Counted from the first letter of the stretch, positions 46,270 to 58,175 are shown. The stretch is 64,000 nucleotides of DNA from Cotesia glomerata (GCF_020080835.1 NC_058160.1:13827506-13891505), one strand, 5' to 3'. Notes: generated by a model from the sequence alone, not told the origin. Numbers and translations: made by a program.

Positions 46270-46468
46270 GAATGTCACTTGTATCAATATTAGCATCGTT
46301 AGGATTGATACCATTGATTTCGATATTGTCTTGATTATGGAGATTATTTTCTACTATTGTCTCATCAACGGATCCTCGCAATCGTATTAGCCTCATTCTT
46401 TTTGCAATAGTTGTAGATCGGCTTAGTTGCAACTTTTTTTTTGGCATGATGGGATTCTGTGAATGCAT
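45672..46468 (-). pseudogene. Helitron helicase-like N-terminal fragment
   Basis: The frame from 46468 (or Met at 46447, MPKKKLQLSRS) has an Asn-rich linker encoded by (ATT)n, then CAYCSALRWKDECHSICC (zinc-like Cys cluster), the LPPILQPPQPLYNLI segment, and FLENIRKYNAAFQMTSF matching the Helitron N-terminal domain. Homology stops near 45672 in ITELQSMLHR, where the repeat cassette begins. It is a different subfamily from the copy at 10919-13045. Rep and helicase parts are absent. Confidence 0.8.
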
Positions 46469-46859
46469 ATAAAAAATTTTTAATAAATTAAAAAATCCAT
46501 GAAGTCACCAATAACAAATATATTTTATTAAAATAAAATATATAATCAACGTGAATATATTAATTATACTAACTTTTATAAGTTGGAGGCCCTCTTCTTC
46601 ATTCAACTAACTAACAAATACTAAAAGTATCATAACCAATAAATACTAAACAAAACACAATCGATTAAATGACACACAGAATCTTTTTTGTTTTGAAATA
46701 AAAGATAGCGTAAATAAATGACATCTTTACATAACCTTTGAAAGATGAATAATTTTTAAACAAAAGATAGTAGCATAAATGAATGCCATATTTACATAAC
46801 CTAGAAATGAATTAACAAAACCGTTGCTATAGACAACGGTCTAATAATTAATGTCACAA

Positions 46860-46990
46860 CCTTGTGGATGCGTGGGTAGATGCGTGGGAGTGCGTAGGTG
46901 GATGCGTGGGAGGATGCGTGGGTGGATGCGTGGGAGTGCGTGGGTGGATGTGTGGGAGTGCGTGGGTGAATGCGTGGGAGGGTGTGTGGA
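46860..46990. repeat. G-rich minisatellite (GGATGCGTGGGAGTGCGTGG)
   Basis: Imperfect units of GGATGCGTGGG and AGTGCGTGGGT alternate with a ~22-bp higher-order period. The same motif on the other strand appears at 45190-45230 and 45325-45370. Confidence 0.85.
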
Positions 46991-47257
46991 AACGCGTTTA
47001 TAAGCATTGAAGTGAAGTTAGACATTTTGCCGGTCCTTGTGCGCTCGAATATGAAGAAGAAGTGATATTTGTTTTCGTAGCAGAAACAAATGACTATCCA
47101 CATAAATTTGAAAAAAAATGGTAAAGGGTTGATGGAATTCAAAAAATGAATAGCCTAAAACTTTTTACAATTAATTCCGCGTCGAATAGTCATAGTCTCA
47201 TGCCGATCGGTCCAGTAGTTTTCAAGTTTATCGATAACAAAGAAAAAAAAAGTTGCT

Positions 47258-47357
47258 NNNNNNNNNNNNNNNNNNNNNNNNNNNNNNNNNNNNNNNNNNN
47301 NNNNNNNNNNNNNNNNNNNNNNNNNNNNNNNNNNNNNNNNNNNNNNNNNNNNNNNNN
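47258..47357. other. Assembly gap (100 N)
   Basis: Exactly 100 N inside the composite insertion of copy 2. Confidence 0.99.
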
Positions 47358-48313
47358 GTTTTCAGCTTCGGTAACAGATTACGGAAAAGCTCACGATAAC
47401 TCGCAGCGCTGTAACGTGAAACTTTCAAGGTCATTTTCAGGTGGTCGACTTCGCTAATAAACACTTACAAAATGTAATCGTGGAGGGAGAGTAAAATTAA
47501 ATTCTCGTTGACATTAAAAAGGACAAAACAACAAGAGGGCTAAAAACGGAAGTTTAAAAGTGTAAGTTTATAGAAAAAATATATCCCTATACAAATAAAT
47601 AATTTATAATAAAGGGACCGAATTTATTTTACTATTGGAGTTAGTTAAATACAGTAAAAATGAATTTATGTCGATAATTAATCGTTAAAAAGCAAAATAA
47701 TACATTGGTAAATTATGATTTTATAAAAATTTAGTCTTCCAACAAAAAAAATTATTCTCAATATTAAAGTCATAAATTTTTCAATCAAAAGGAAAAAATC
47801 ATGTGTAACGCGAAAAAAACGATAAATTATTTTTGAATTTAACTTCAACGTCGAATAACTTTGAAAGGAGTGAATTTAATCAAAAATGTTAAAAGACCTT
47901 TTTTGTAGAGCATTAAATTTCCTTTGAAAATAAGTATTTTAAATTGTAAAAATATTGATATTTCTGGTAGCTACAAAAATCCAAAATTGAAACGCAAAAT
48001 TGAAAAAATAAATCTTTGTTTAAGGCATGATTACAAGGAAACGGCTTGTTTTACAGTAATTTACAAAGATAACTTTTTTAGGAAATTTAATTTCCTATAA
48101 GAATACATATCGCTAAAATTTTTCAGATTGATAATTAACGAATTTTGAGTAAAAAATGCGATTACTGTTGAAAAATCAATAGTCGTAACGATACACCCCT
48201 TAATATTATTATTAAGGACTCAAACTTGCACAATAATTTTTTTTTATCATCATGAATGATATTTTCACAGTATCGATAGAAAAAAAAAATAGTCAGTTTT
48301 TTTGGCCCAGTCT
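47358..48313. other. No gene seen
   Basis: AT-rich sequence. The first 100 bp (TCAGCTTCGGTAACAGATTA) is G+C richer. No supportable frame. It ends at the (TA)n tract where Polinton sequence resumes. Confidence 0.45.
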
Positions 48314-49980
48314 AATATATATATATATATATATATAATGGATAGTATATTAATAATAGTATATATGTATATTCACTTACCTTTTAGCGATAAACAATTA
48401 ATTATGATATAATTTGTAATATTAATAATTATTTTGATAAACGAAAATCTTACTTACCGTACACCTGCATATCAGATTTTATTTTAAGGATAATGAAGGG
48501 ATTTTTTCTTATTAGCTATTATAATAATATTCATAATAAGCATAAATTATCAATACATGTATTATTAGTTATTGATACATAAGTTTTCACAGAATACAGT
48601 AGCAATAGACAAAACTCTTTAAATTTTATAAAATAAACATTTAACTTTTTATAATTATAATAGCAATAATTTTAGATTTTCAAACTTTTCATAATCATTT
48701 AAACATTCTTCACTTTAGCAATAATTTCTTTATCGAATAGCAACATTAATTCATAAGTAACAATATCGATATAGTTTTCAATAAACCATTCATACGATTT
48801 ACCTTCTTTAACCGATAACTCACTAATCACACTATCTTTGACGGTATTATTCTTCAAATTTGATATCACACATTTACGAATGACTTCTTCAGGTAATTCG
48901 ATGTTGCCAAGAAGTTTTGGTAAGAACTCTTGAACAGGTGTAAAAAGGTGATTGAGACACACATTACAAGGTTCGACGAATTTTTGAAGATAATTCAAGC
49001 GAGCGTTCACGAGCTCTTCAAAGCCGTAGATAGCTTGGAGTGTGTTCTCTTTCATTGTCACTTTTCGGCCACGCTGAACAGCAGTAGATGTTGATGATGA
49101 TGATGATGATGCTTGTTGATCGGTTCTTTCAATGATGGAGAATAATTTAGCTTTCCCATACATGGACCCCAGCAGAGAATATTGAAAAGTATATGGGGTA
49201 TTCCATGCCAAATCGACCACTTTTGAACCTTACCCCTTTAGATTTCGCTGAAAATTTTTTACCTTTTTCTACTCGATGAAAGACGTTTTTCAGAATTTTT
49301 TCAAATTTTTTTATCCAACCCAAAAAAAGTTATGAAGCTTTCAAAAAAATGGCTCTTTTATTTTCAAATAGCCATAACTCTCTCAAAAATTGACCTTTCG
49401 GGACGTTTTTTTTTTTCAAAATTTTTGTTTTTAATTGAATTTTTCGAAAAAATAAATAAAAAAAATTTAACATGATTGCTTCTATGAAATAATCGCGTTT
49501 TTTTGTATAAAATCGTTATTTTTCGAAGTTCGTTATTCTCAATTTTTTTTTTTTTTTTTCAAAAAAAATTTCAATCAATTCTACAATCATCCCCGTGTAT
49601 CCCAGAGTGGGCCGATTTTTTTTTCTATTTTTTTTATTTAGTTGAAAAAAAAATTTTCAACATTTTAAAAATGCAGAAATTTTTTTTTTCATAAATATTA
49701 TTTATATAACATAATTAATGTAATTATATGATTTTAAGGTATTATATTCTCTATATATTGTCCAAATTTACCATTACAACGATTAAGATTCAAATTTTAA
49801 TACGTCAATACGATCGATAACCTAGGGCATGATAATTACAGACTTACCTACAGCCAGTTTACTAGAGTATGTTCTAATTTATAAAATATATACGGCTCTT
49901 TTATATTGAGATCTAAAACATAACCTATAAATCTTTTGTGCTTCATAGAGTTGAATAAAATATTTTTGCCATTACGTTTG

Positions 49981-50858
49981 TTAACCCTTTAGAGTCAGAG
50001 GATCTTGAAACGTCTACGTGTGAGACTGGTGGGGAGAGCGCGAATCGTAGAGTCCCGTGAGTATGTATGAGTGACATGTGAGAGTAGTAGTGTGCCTGTG
50101 AGTACCCTTCCACTCATTTGAATCTCGCGCTGCGTTCATTGACAGTGCCGTAGTTAGTATTGTTGACGTAAGGAAATAGTCTCTTCGAAAGTAAGGTTAG
50201 AAAAATTTTTTAAATTTCATACATTGCTATGTAATTGAAAAATAATTTGATTACTCATAATTAGTCGCTAGTATGCCAAAAAGAAAAATAAAAAACATAA
50301 AACCTTTAAAGGTTGATGATGAAATAAACGTGAGAGTATTAAGAAATCGACCTGTCACTGTCCAAGATAATAAATTACTGCTTACCATAAAGTTTTGCTG
50401 CTTACCATAAAGTCAAATAAAGTTTTTATGGAAAAAACTAACTATTAAATTATTTAAAATATTACTAAAAATGTTATTCAAAATATTGTTAAAATATTAC
50501 TAAAAATATAATTAAAAATATTATTAAAATATGGCCATTATTCACATTATAAGAATTGATATTGAAATTTGAACTTTTCTTAGTATTTATTTTTTCTAAT
50601 AATTATGCTGATAATTAAAATACTTAACTATATTTATAATGAGACAAAATGTTGTTCTTAATTTGAATTTAAGTCCTTTGATATTTATTATTTAATAAAT
50701 TAAAAATTGAAAAAAAAAATTATTTTTTACTTCCCACCCAGGTGAAATTTTTTCTCTTATAATACGGCCCTGTCACATTTGTTTCGCGCTTTTTCTAATT
50801 CTATTGGGCTCCGCCAGACCAAAGAGTGGGGTTTCAAGGTCAGACTCTAAAGGGTTAA
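49981..50858. mobile_element. piggyBac-like element nested in the 3-kb transposon
   Basis: TTAA-CCCTTTAGAGTC at the left mirrors GACTCTAAAGGG-TTAA at the right. A TTAA target site with CCCTTT termini is the piggyBac hallmark. A short frame from the ATG at 50274 (MPKRKIKNIKPLKVDDE) is basic and could be the start of a transposase, but it ends after about 45 codons. G+C-richer leader text lies at 49990-50170. Deletion derivative, about 878 bp. Confidence 0.85.
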
Positions 50859-50969
50859 GTAAAAAAAATCTCTAGTTTATGAACATTTTCCTGATCTATT
50901 CTTTTTGAGGGTATTTATTATTTTGATTGTACCAATCTACATTTATTGAGATAATTTGATCTCCACATA

Positions 50970-51290
50970 ATGGCATCAAGTAAACAACGCAGCCGGTGTA
51001 AAAATCACGATGCTGTTGCTGTTCATGTTTTCATCAAAATAATTACTGATTATGTAAAAAGTCTTCCTGAACGTTGTAACAAGATTTATTATTTTTCTGA
51101 TGGGGCTCCTCAACAATTTAAAAACTTTAAAAACTTTGTGAATTTATATTATCATGAAGATGATTTTGATATTCCTGCTGAATGGCATTTTTTTGCGACT
51201 GCCCATGGCAAAGGCCCGTGTGATGGTATTGGTGGCATCCTCAAACGACTTGCAGCAAGAGCAAGTCTCCAACTCGCGGTTGATAAATAA
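50970..51290 (+). pseudogene. Transposase fragment of the 3-kb transposon
   Basis: An ORF of 106 aa contains YYFSDGAPQQFKN and EWHFFATAHGKGPCDGIGG, a conserved block of a DDE-like transposase family (Asp in SDGA, Asp in CDG are candidate metal ligands). After a TAA the next frame (51300-51550) looks like further decayed coding sequence. Upstream coding parts are missing or replaced by the piggyBac-like insertion. Superfamily uncertain. Confidence 0.65.
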
Positions 51291-52548
51291 ATAACGACAC
51301 CTGTAGGACTTTTTGAATGGACTTCTGATTCGGACAACTTGCCAAATATTATCGTCAACTTTTCACCAGAAGAGGATTATAATACAGCAGTTGATGATTT
51401 AAATGAACGATTTTTGAAAACAAAACCAATTGTAGGAACTCAACAACTACACTGTGTAATTCCCGACAAAAATGAGTTGTTTGTGCGTTAAAAACTTTTC
51501 TAACTCGAATGAATACAGAATTTGTAAAATATTTAAACGCCAAAGAAGAAATTAATAAATAATTTGTTGCATTATTTTTGAGTCATTAAATGTTAACTGC
51601 ATCAATCATTAATCCTAGTAATTATAATGGTAAATTAGGACAATATATAGAGAATATAATACCTTAAAATCATATAATTACATTAATTATGTTATATAAA
51701 TAATATTTATGAAAAAAAAAATTTCTGCATTTTTAAAATGTTGAAAATTTTTTTTTCAACTAAATAAAAAAAATAGAAAAAAAAATCGGCCCACTCTGGG
51801 ATACACGGGGATAATTGTAGAATTGATTGAAATTTTTTTTGAAAAAAAAAAAAAAAAAATTGAGAATAACGAACTTCGAAAAATAACGATTTTATACAAA
51901 AAAACGCGATTATTTCATAGAAGCGATCATGTTAAATTTTTTTTATTTATTTTTTCGAAAAATTCAATTAAAAACAAAAATTTTGAAAAAAAAAACGTCC
52001 CGAAAGGTCAATTTTTGAGAGAGTTATGGCTATTTGAAAATAAAAGAGCCATTTTTTTGAAAGCTTCATAACTTTTTTTGGGTTGGATAAAAAAATTTGA
52101 AAAAATTCTGAAAAACGTCTTTCATCGAGTAGAAAAAGGTTAAAAATTTTCAGCGAAATCTAAAGGGGTAAGGTTCAAAAGTGGTCGATTTGGCATGGAA
52201 TACCCCATATCCATCAAGCGATGTTGTATCGAGCGGTAACTTTTTATACTGTGATTCGATTAAATTCAGATTACGGGCTAGTTTTTTAAGAACAGTCGTA
52301 AATTTTAACCACTCCGCTGATGCACACAAAATACCACAGGCTTTTTCGTCATCAATAGCGACACATGGTTCAAACTTGTAAACATCACTATCCAATTTTA
52401 AACCAACAATGATTGACTTTGAGTGTGAATCATTTAATTTATAAGATGTTGTCAATAAGAAATCAAAACGTTCCCATGATGGTATAAAACGGTGTTCTTC
52501 AACACCTTCGTCAGCTTGAAAATTCTCGTAGAAAGAGCGTTTAGCCAT

Positions 52549-52830
52549 TGCAAATTAATAGCTGTTGCAGCAACAATGTTCTTAAGCGAACTGATGCTGG
52601 TTACATACGGTTAACACCCACAACTCAATATGATGGTTAAGCATTTTTTCATATAATATTAACAAATGTAGAGTAGAACTATGCGTTTACTGTCTAGACT
52701 ACACGTGTGTTTTTAAAAAAAAAGCCGTCTCAGCATAACGTGACCAGCTACTGCACACAATTTTTCTTATAATTATAAGACAGTTTCAATCAGCTTCTTG
52801 TAACTTACTAAAGTATTTTTTGAAGACATA
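52549..52830. promoter_or_regulatory. Divergent promoter region, copy 2
   Basis: 282 bp between the divergent orphan gene (minus) and the acidic gene (plus). GCGTTTACTGT at 52683-52693 is the complement of the motif upstream of the IQGF gene (58176-58186). Function inferred from position and recurrence. Confidence 0.45.
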
Positions 52831-53623
52831 ATGAACGCAGATAATTATATTTATCAGCAACCCTTTACGAGGGCTGTGTGTCAGCTAGCGCGATACATAC
52901 GGGATAAATCACCTCGTTTGTGGTCTATCTACACCGAAACGCGTGTTTCAAGTTGGGCCTTTTTACAGCGTGACAGATTAATAAAACTATTGCGTAGAAT
53001 TGTGGCTGTAGCTTCTTGTCGTGTGTTGTCAAGAGCTTATAAGAAAGGATTATTAACAAATAACACTTTATTAATGACAGTTGCCGTTAATACAATCCTT
53101 CAAACATCAAAAGCAGACGCTGAGTGTTTAAAACCCTTCTTAACAGCTTATGGTAAGTATTTTTATTTCTAGACCGTACAGCGTTTAATTTAAATATCTC
53201 ACACCTCATTTTTAATGGTTTTATAGAAGTCTATTGCCGCGATGAACTCCTAAATTCTGATAATACTTCTGACGACGATGAGGATGATATTGACATTAGC
53301 GCGAAAAAAGTAAGTTCGGTGTATCTAATCAAGATGTAAACCAATCGAATAATAATAATCACAATTGTTTTATAGAACTGTCAAAAAACCTCAACACCTG
53401 CAGCTCTAAAAGGTGAGATAATAAGGCTAGACCGCTTTACCGGAGTGAAACGTTCACGGAGCCGTGCATCGTCTACTAGCTCCGATGATACGCATGTATC
53501 ATATCCTACGGATACTGATGAAAATATGATGACTTTATCGGCTGATCTCGATTCGGAAGAAGAGTATTATCAACACGTAGCATATAATAATCGTCACAAC
53601 AGCGATGCTGAAGAGATTGTTAT

Positions 53624-53656
<33 letters not shown>

Positions 53657-53819
53657 AGAAGAAGAAGAAGAAGAAAAAGAAGAAGAAGAGAGCACGCCTT
53701 TATTTTTTGACGACAATAGTGATGACTCTAGTGATGATAATATACGCTCCTTTGTACAATCACACGCTCTAGGTATTTTACAAGATATTACAAATATTCA
53801 TACACCCTTCGCTGCTTAA
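52831..53819 (+). CDS. Acidic three-exon Polinton protein, copy 2
   Basis: Exons 52831-53152, 53227-53309 and 53376-53819 have consensus GTAAGT donors and TATAG acceptors, matching phases, and give 282 codons plus stop. Exon 1 is a helical, Arg-rich region (RAVCQLARYIRDKSPRLW). Exon 2 encodes an Asp-rich stretch (DDDEDDIDIS). Exon 3 has a KRSRSRASSTSS segment, a Glu run and a Ser/Asp block. The frame is intact. The reading frame is also conserved in copy 1, which supports it being real. Function unknown; the position upstream of PolB suggests an early or replication-related role. Confidence 0.7.
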
Positions 53820-53927
53820 ATTTAATTAAATATTATTACTGCTTGTATGACACCTTATGCGATTTAAATAAAAGTTTAAAATACTAACAACATGAACATC
53901 TACCTTATAAATAGTTTAATTGAAAAT

Positions 53928-53935
<8 letters not shown>

Positions 53936-54012
<77 letters not shown>
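53936..54012. repeat. (TA)n tract at the 5' edge of PolB, copy 2
   Basis: About 77 bp of TA repeats ending TATATAG-GTGCCC, which also reads as a splice acceptor. In frame it would encode a Tyr-Ile run that copy 1 does not preserve. Confidence 0.95.
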
Positions 54013-54013
<1 letters not shown>

Positions 54014-54014
<1 letters not shown>

Positions 54015-57000
54015 TGCCCAATATGGCGGTGTAACAACACGCTCGAGAGCAAAAGCCACACAGAACGACTTACCATCTACATCGACAGCAGGCTTACCAG
54101 ACGATCACGAAGCCTCAATTGAAGATCATACTTCAATTGAAGAGCATATTGTTGAACCACCTGGTAAAAGATTCAAAATCGAACGTGAAATAATTAAACA
54201 TTATAAGCGGTTTCAAGCTAAAGGTAAAGAAACAACTTTAATAATACAAGAACCGCCGGTTAATACAGATCCCCTACAATGGTTTCACGACGCATTGAGC
54301 GATATTGTAACACATATTACAGCGGGTTGTAATGCGCATGATTATGTAGGTTTTACAATTAATTATGAAAAACTCACACAGGGTGTAATATGGTCGCGTT
54401 TTCAATGTGCAAACGCTGTTACAGGCACTGATTTATGGAATTTGCTTAATAGCGTTTCTCAAAGTGCTGGAGGCTTAACAACCAACGATAAAATAATTGT
54501 TACATCAGCTGTTGTCGCCGGTGTCGCGGGGTGTGGGAAAGTAATTTTATCTCATGAAAATATATTTAAACGATCCATTATAACAATCAATAACAATGAT
54601 AACTTATGTTTACCTCGTTCGTTAGTTGTTGCAAAAGCATATATAGAACGTGGTGAGATCCGTTCAGGGTATTTGCAGAAACGATGGAAAAGCATAATTG
54701 ATGGACGAAGGAGTTTTCAAGAGAAAGAAGCGTTTAAATTATTACAAACTTACCCGGTCGTTATACCGCGAAGGGGTTGCGGTTTAAATCAAATACAAAA
54801 TTTTCAACACTACTTTGCCCGCGAGGGTACAGCTATCGTTGTTTATGAATTTTTAACTTTTGGTAAAGGTCAACCGCTTTTTGACGGTCGTAATGCTGTT
54901 CAAGAAGCGTTCGGAAACGTTTGCAATACAATTAATTCATTATATTACCAAGACACTAATCATTTTCAACCAATAATAAATTTAGCGGGTGCTTTAGGCA
55001 GTCGTGCATTTTGCGAAACTTGTAATAAAGGATATGAATCAGCACGTGGTCATAGGTGTTCTAAAAAGTGCCTGCGCTGCAATGTTGCACCTGTGTGTAG
55101 ACAAATATGTAAAAAAACATGCCTTAACTGTAAGCGATGGTTTTCAAACGATGATTGTTACTCAAATCACTTAAAAACTGGTTCGGCTAATTTAAGAGGT
55201 AAAAATAAAAATTTCACAGTTTGCGAAGCATTAAAATTATGCGGTGTTTGTTATCGTTATATCTTTCATAATGTAGAACATAAATGCAACATAAATTATT
55301 GCAAAGTGTGCTGCTGCGAAAGGCCTCTGAATCATGATTGTTTTATGACCCCCTTGGAAAAAAAAGAATTACCAAAAGTCTTATTTTTATTTTATGATTT
55401 CGAAACACAGCAAAATGAACGTGTAAAAGGTAACCGTAGTACAAGAATTCATATACCTAATCTGTGTGTAGTTCAAAAAACTTGTACTTATTGTTGGGAT
55501 GACAAATATGTTTCTGAAAGCTGTGCTGAATGCGGTGTGCGTGAATTTATTTTTAACGACAAACCTGTAGAAAAATTAATCGATCTAGCTTTAAAAAATA
55601 CTAAAAAATTTTCGAAAACTATATGTATAGCTCACAATGCTAGAAGTTTTGATGCTCAATTTATTTTGAAATGTATGATAGAAAAGAATAAAACACGGCT
55701 ACCGGATTTAATATTAAATGGTACCAAAATAATTGTTATGCGTATAGGTAACACGGTTTTTTTAGACAGTCTAAATTATTTACATATGCCTTTAAGGGAT
55801 CTCCCAGAAGCTTTCGGTTTCAATAACGAAGTATCGAAAGGATATTTTCCTCATTTATTTAACAAACCCTGTAATAGGGGTTATGTAGGTCCTATCCCTG
55901 CTGTCAAATATTTTTCTCCTGATACTATGTTTCAAAAAGAGCTTGAAAAATTTATTGCATGGTATAATGAAAAATCAGAAGAAAATTATGTTTTCAATTT
56001 TGATTCCGAAATCAAATTTTATTGTCGAAACGATGTAATTGTGTTAAGAAGAGCTTGTATGCAGTTTCGGGATATGTTTATAAAGTGTGGAAATGTTTGC
56101 CCGTTTCCAGAGGGCACTACAATAGCGTCAGCTTGCTCAAAAATTTATCGCCGCAATTTTCTTAAACCCGATATAATAGGTATTTTACCGGCTACAGGCA
56201 CATACAGATGGTCTCAGAATCAATCATTGAAAGCTATTAAATGGTTAATTTTAAAAGAACGTGAGTACGGTTATAGAATTACACAAGCAGCGCGTGGTAA
56301 AGAACAGCGTTTACCTTCCGGTATAGTGGTGGATGGTTACTTTGAAAATTCTAGAACAGGTAAAAAAACCGTATTACAATTTCACGGGTGTTACTGGCAC
56401 GGGTGTCCTAAATGTTATAAACTAAACCGTGATAGAAAACTAAATAATAACTACCAAGAAATAGATAATATGGATACTCGATACGAGCGTACCATTGCTA
56501 TATCCGAAAGAATTCGAAACTTGGGTTATAAATTAATAGAGGAGTGGGAATGTGATTTTGATTTATACTTAACCAACAATCCTGAAACACTTATAGCGTT
56601 GCAAAATCACCCTTTGATCAATATAGAGCCCTTAAACCCACGAGATGCTTTTTTTGGAGGTCGTACGGAAAGCTTTATATCGTTATATGATGCAAAAGAA
56701 AATGAAAAAATTAAGTACGTAGATGTTTGCTCGCTGTATCCTTATATTTGTAAAACAGGTAAATTCCCAATAGGCGACCCTAAAATATATATAGGTGAGG
56801 AATGTTCTGAAATTATAGGTCCTAACAAGGATTTATCAAAAGTAGAAGGGCTAGTTAAATGCACTATTTTACCACCGCAGAATTTATACCACCCAGTACT
56901 CCCTTGTAAGCTCCATAATAGACTTCTTTTCACTTTATGTCGTTCTTGTGCTCAAGAATTAAAGCAAACAAACTGTACCCATAAAATTAAAGATAGGCTT

Positions 57001-58023
57001 TTAAGAGGCACATGGGTTGTTAATGAGATAAGAAAGGCCATTTAGAAAGGATATAAGTTACTTAAAGTATATGAGATATGGCATTATAAAATAACGCAGT
57101 ACAATCCAGAAACAGGTATTGGTGGAATATTTGCAGATGATATTAATACATTTTTAAAAATTAAAACTGAAGCTTCTGGATACCCCAGAGACTGTATTAC
57201 AGATCAACAAAAAACACAATATATTGCTGCTTATGAAAAAGCTGAAGGTATTAAATTAGATAGTGAAAAAGTTGAAGTAAACCCTGGGTTACGTTCTGTA
57301 GCGAAGCTCAGCTTAAACTCTCTTTGGGGTAAGTTCGGTCAGCGCGAAAATTTGATGCAGACAGAAATTGTCACGACGCGTGCACGGTTGATGGAAATGT
57401 TAACAGACAGTCAAATCGAAATTTGCGGCTTCTTACCAGTAAATGATAAAACATTGTACATAAATTTTATTCATAGTAAAGACGCTCTCAAACCGTCACA
57501 TACAACGAATGTTGTGATAGCAGCTTACACAACGGCTCAAGCTCGACTTAAACTGTATAGTTACTTAGAAAAATTAGGTAAGAGAGCGTTATATTGCGAT
57601 ACTGATTCATGTATTTATATTTCATCAAATGGTCTGTACGAACCTCCGACCGGTAAATTTTTAGGTGAGCTGACCGATGAGCTAGAGAAATATGGTATAG
57701 GTAGTTATATCACATCATTTGTAACAGGAGGCCCTAAATTTTATGCTTTTACAATACTTACACCTGACGGGTCTATAAAAGAAGTGTGTAAGGTTAAAGG
57801 TATAACTTTAAATGATTCAACCAGTCTTAAAATTAATTATAAAACCGTAAGGTCTCTTGTCACAGGTGAAAGAAAAAAACCTATTAAAATAAAATTTGAC
57901 GCTATACGAAGAACATGTTTTCACGCTGTTACAAAGAAAGAAAAGAAAAAAACGTACCCGCAATTTAAGAAAAGAAAGTTTGAGAATAAATACATGACAT
58001 TATCGTTTGGTTATAAAATGTAA
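54014..58023 (+). pseudogene. PolB: Protein-primed DNA polymerase B, copy 2 (one nonsense codon)
   Basis: The Polinton replicative polymerase with 3'-5' exonuclease. Motifs in order: a Cys-rich zinc-like region (about 55010-55350, CETCNKGYES to CKVCCCERP), Exo I FYDFETQQNE (near 55393), Exo II AHNARSFDAQF (near 55630), Exo III YCRNDVIVL (near 56022), motif A YVDVCSLYPYI (near 56717), motif B KLSLNSLWGKFG (near 57304) and motif C YCDTDSCIY (near 57592). A TAG at 57043-57045 between motifs A and B is the only break seen. The frame is otherwise open. The 5' start is uncertain because the frame enters from the (TA)n tract through a possible splice acceptor. Confidence 0.94.
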
Positions 58024-58038
58024 TTATATATTTTTCAG

Positions 58039-58145
58039 GAAATAAATTTAGATAAATTAATATTGTAAATGGAATTATGTATTTAACGAAATAAATTCAG
58101 ATAAATTAATATTGTAAATGTAATTATGTATTCAATGAAATAAAT
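58039..58145. repeat. 49-bp tandem repeat with AATAAA, after PolB, copy 2
   Basis: Units start at 58039, 58088 and (partial) 58137. Each begins GAAATAAAT, so AATAAA recurs three times just after the PolB stop; likely polyadenylation signals. Confidence 0.8.
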
Positions 58146-58175
58146 GTGTTCAACTATCTTTCTAAGTACGCAAAT

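Larger units (their letters stand above)
44951..47235. repeat. Interspersed repeat cassette, three copies in one orientation
   Basis: The phrase AAATAAGTAGCC[CT]ATAACC, then a TTCCGCGTCGAATGG-like stretch and TTCAGTAGTTTT, recurs at about 45050-45160, 45535-45640 and 47130-47225. Copies are linked to CGCATCC[GA]CCCACGC minisatellite pieces and poly(A) runs (45253, 45390). This looks like repeated 3' ends of one mobile family flanking the Helitron fragment. Confidence 0.6.
41837..48313. mobile_element. ~6.5-kb composite insertion in the (TA)n tract of copy 2
   Basis: Begins ACTAGCTATTACCCGCCCGC right after TA repeats and ends GGCCCAGTCTAA right before TA repeats. The interior holds a 55-bp tandem repeat, a 514-bp fold-back element, a Helitron fragment, three copies of a repeat cassette and an N gap. 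It is more likely several insertions than one. Confidence 0.55.
49196..52206. mobile_element. 3.0-kb DNA transposon with ~582-bp inverted repeats
   Basis: Starts GGGGTATTCCATGCCAAATC and ends with the complement. The arms 49196-49776 and 51625-52206 pair almost end to end. ATAT is duplicated at 49192-49195 and 52207-52210, and the uninterrupted site is seen in copy 1. The interior has a transposase fragment and a nested piggyBac-like element. A 4-bp target duplication plus long inverted repeats recalls the Sola superfamily, but I cannot confirm that. Confidence 0.92.
48699..52548 (-). pseudogene. Divergent orphan Polinton gene, copy 2 (transposon-interrupted)
   Basis: Same gene as 39710-40538. 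The 5' part is 52548-52211 and the 3' part 49191-48699. A 3-kb transposon (49196-52206) with an ATAT duplication sits inside a codon run after LPLDTTSLDGY. Unlike copy 1, the 3' part is not frameshifted and ends normally at 48699, so the two copies are broken at different places. No recognised domain. Confidence 0.8.

Noticed and set aside
46801..47142. His/Pro/Thr-rich ORF
   Set aside because: Translation of the G-rich minisatellite in reverse; not a gene.
53892..54122. Tyr-Ile repeat protein start upstream of PolB
   Set aside because: Encoded by the (TA)n tract and not conserved in frame in copy 1; treated as intron or untranslated.
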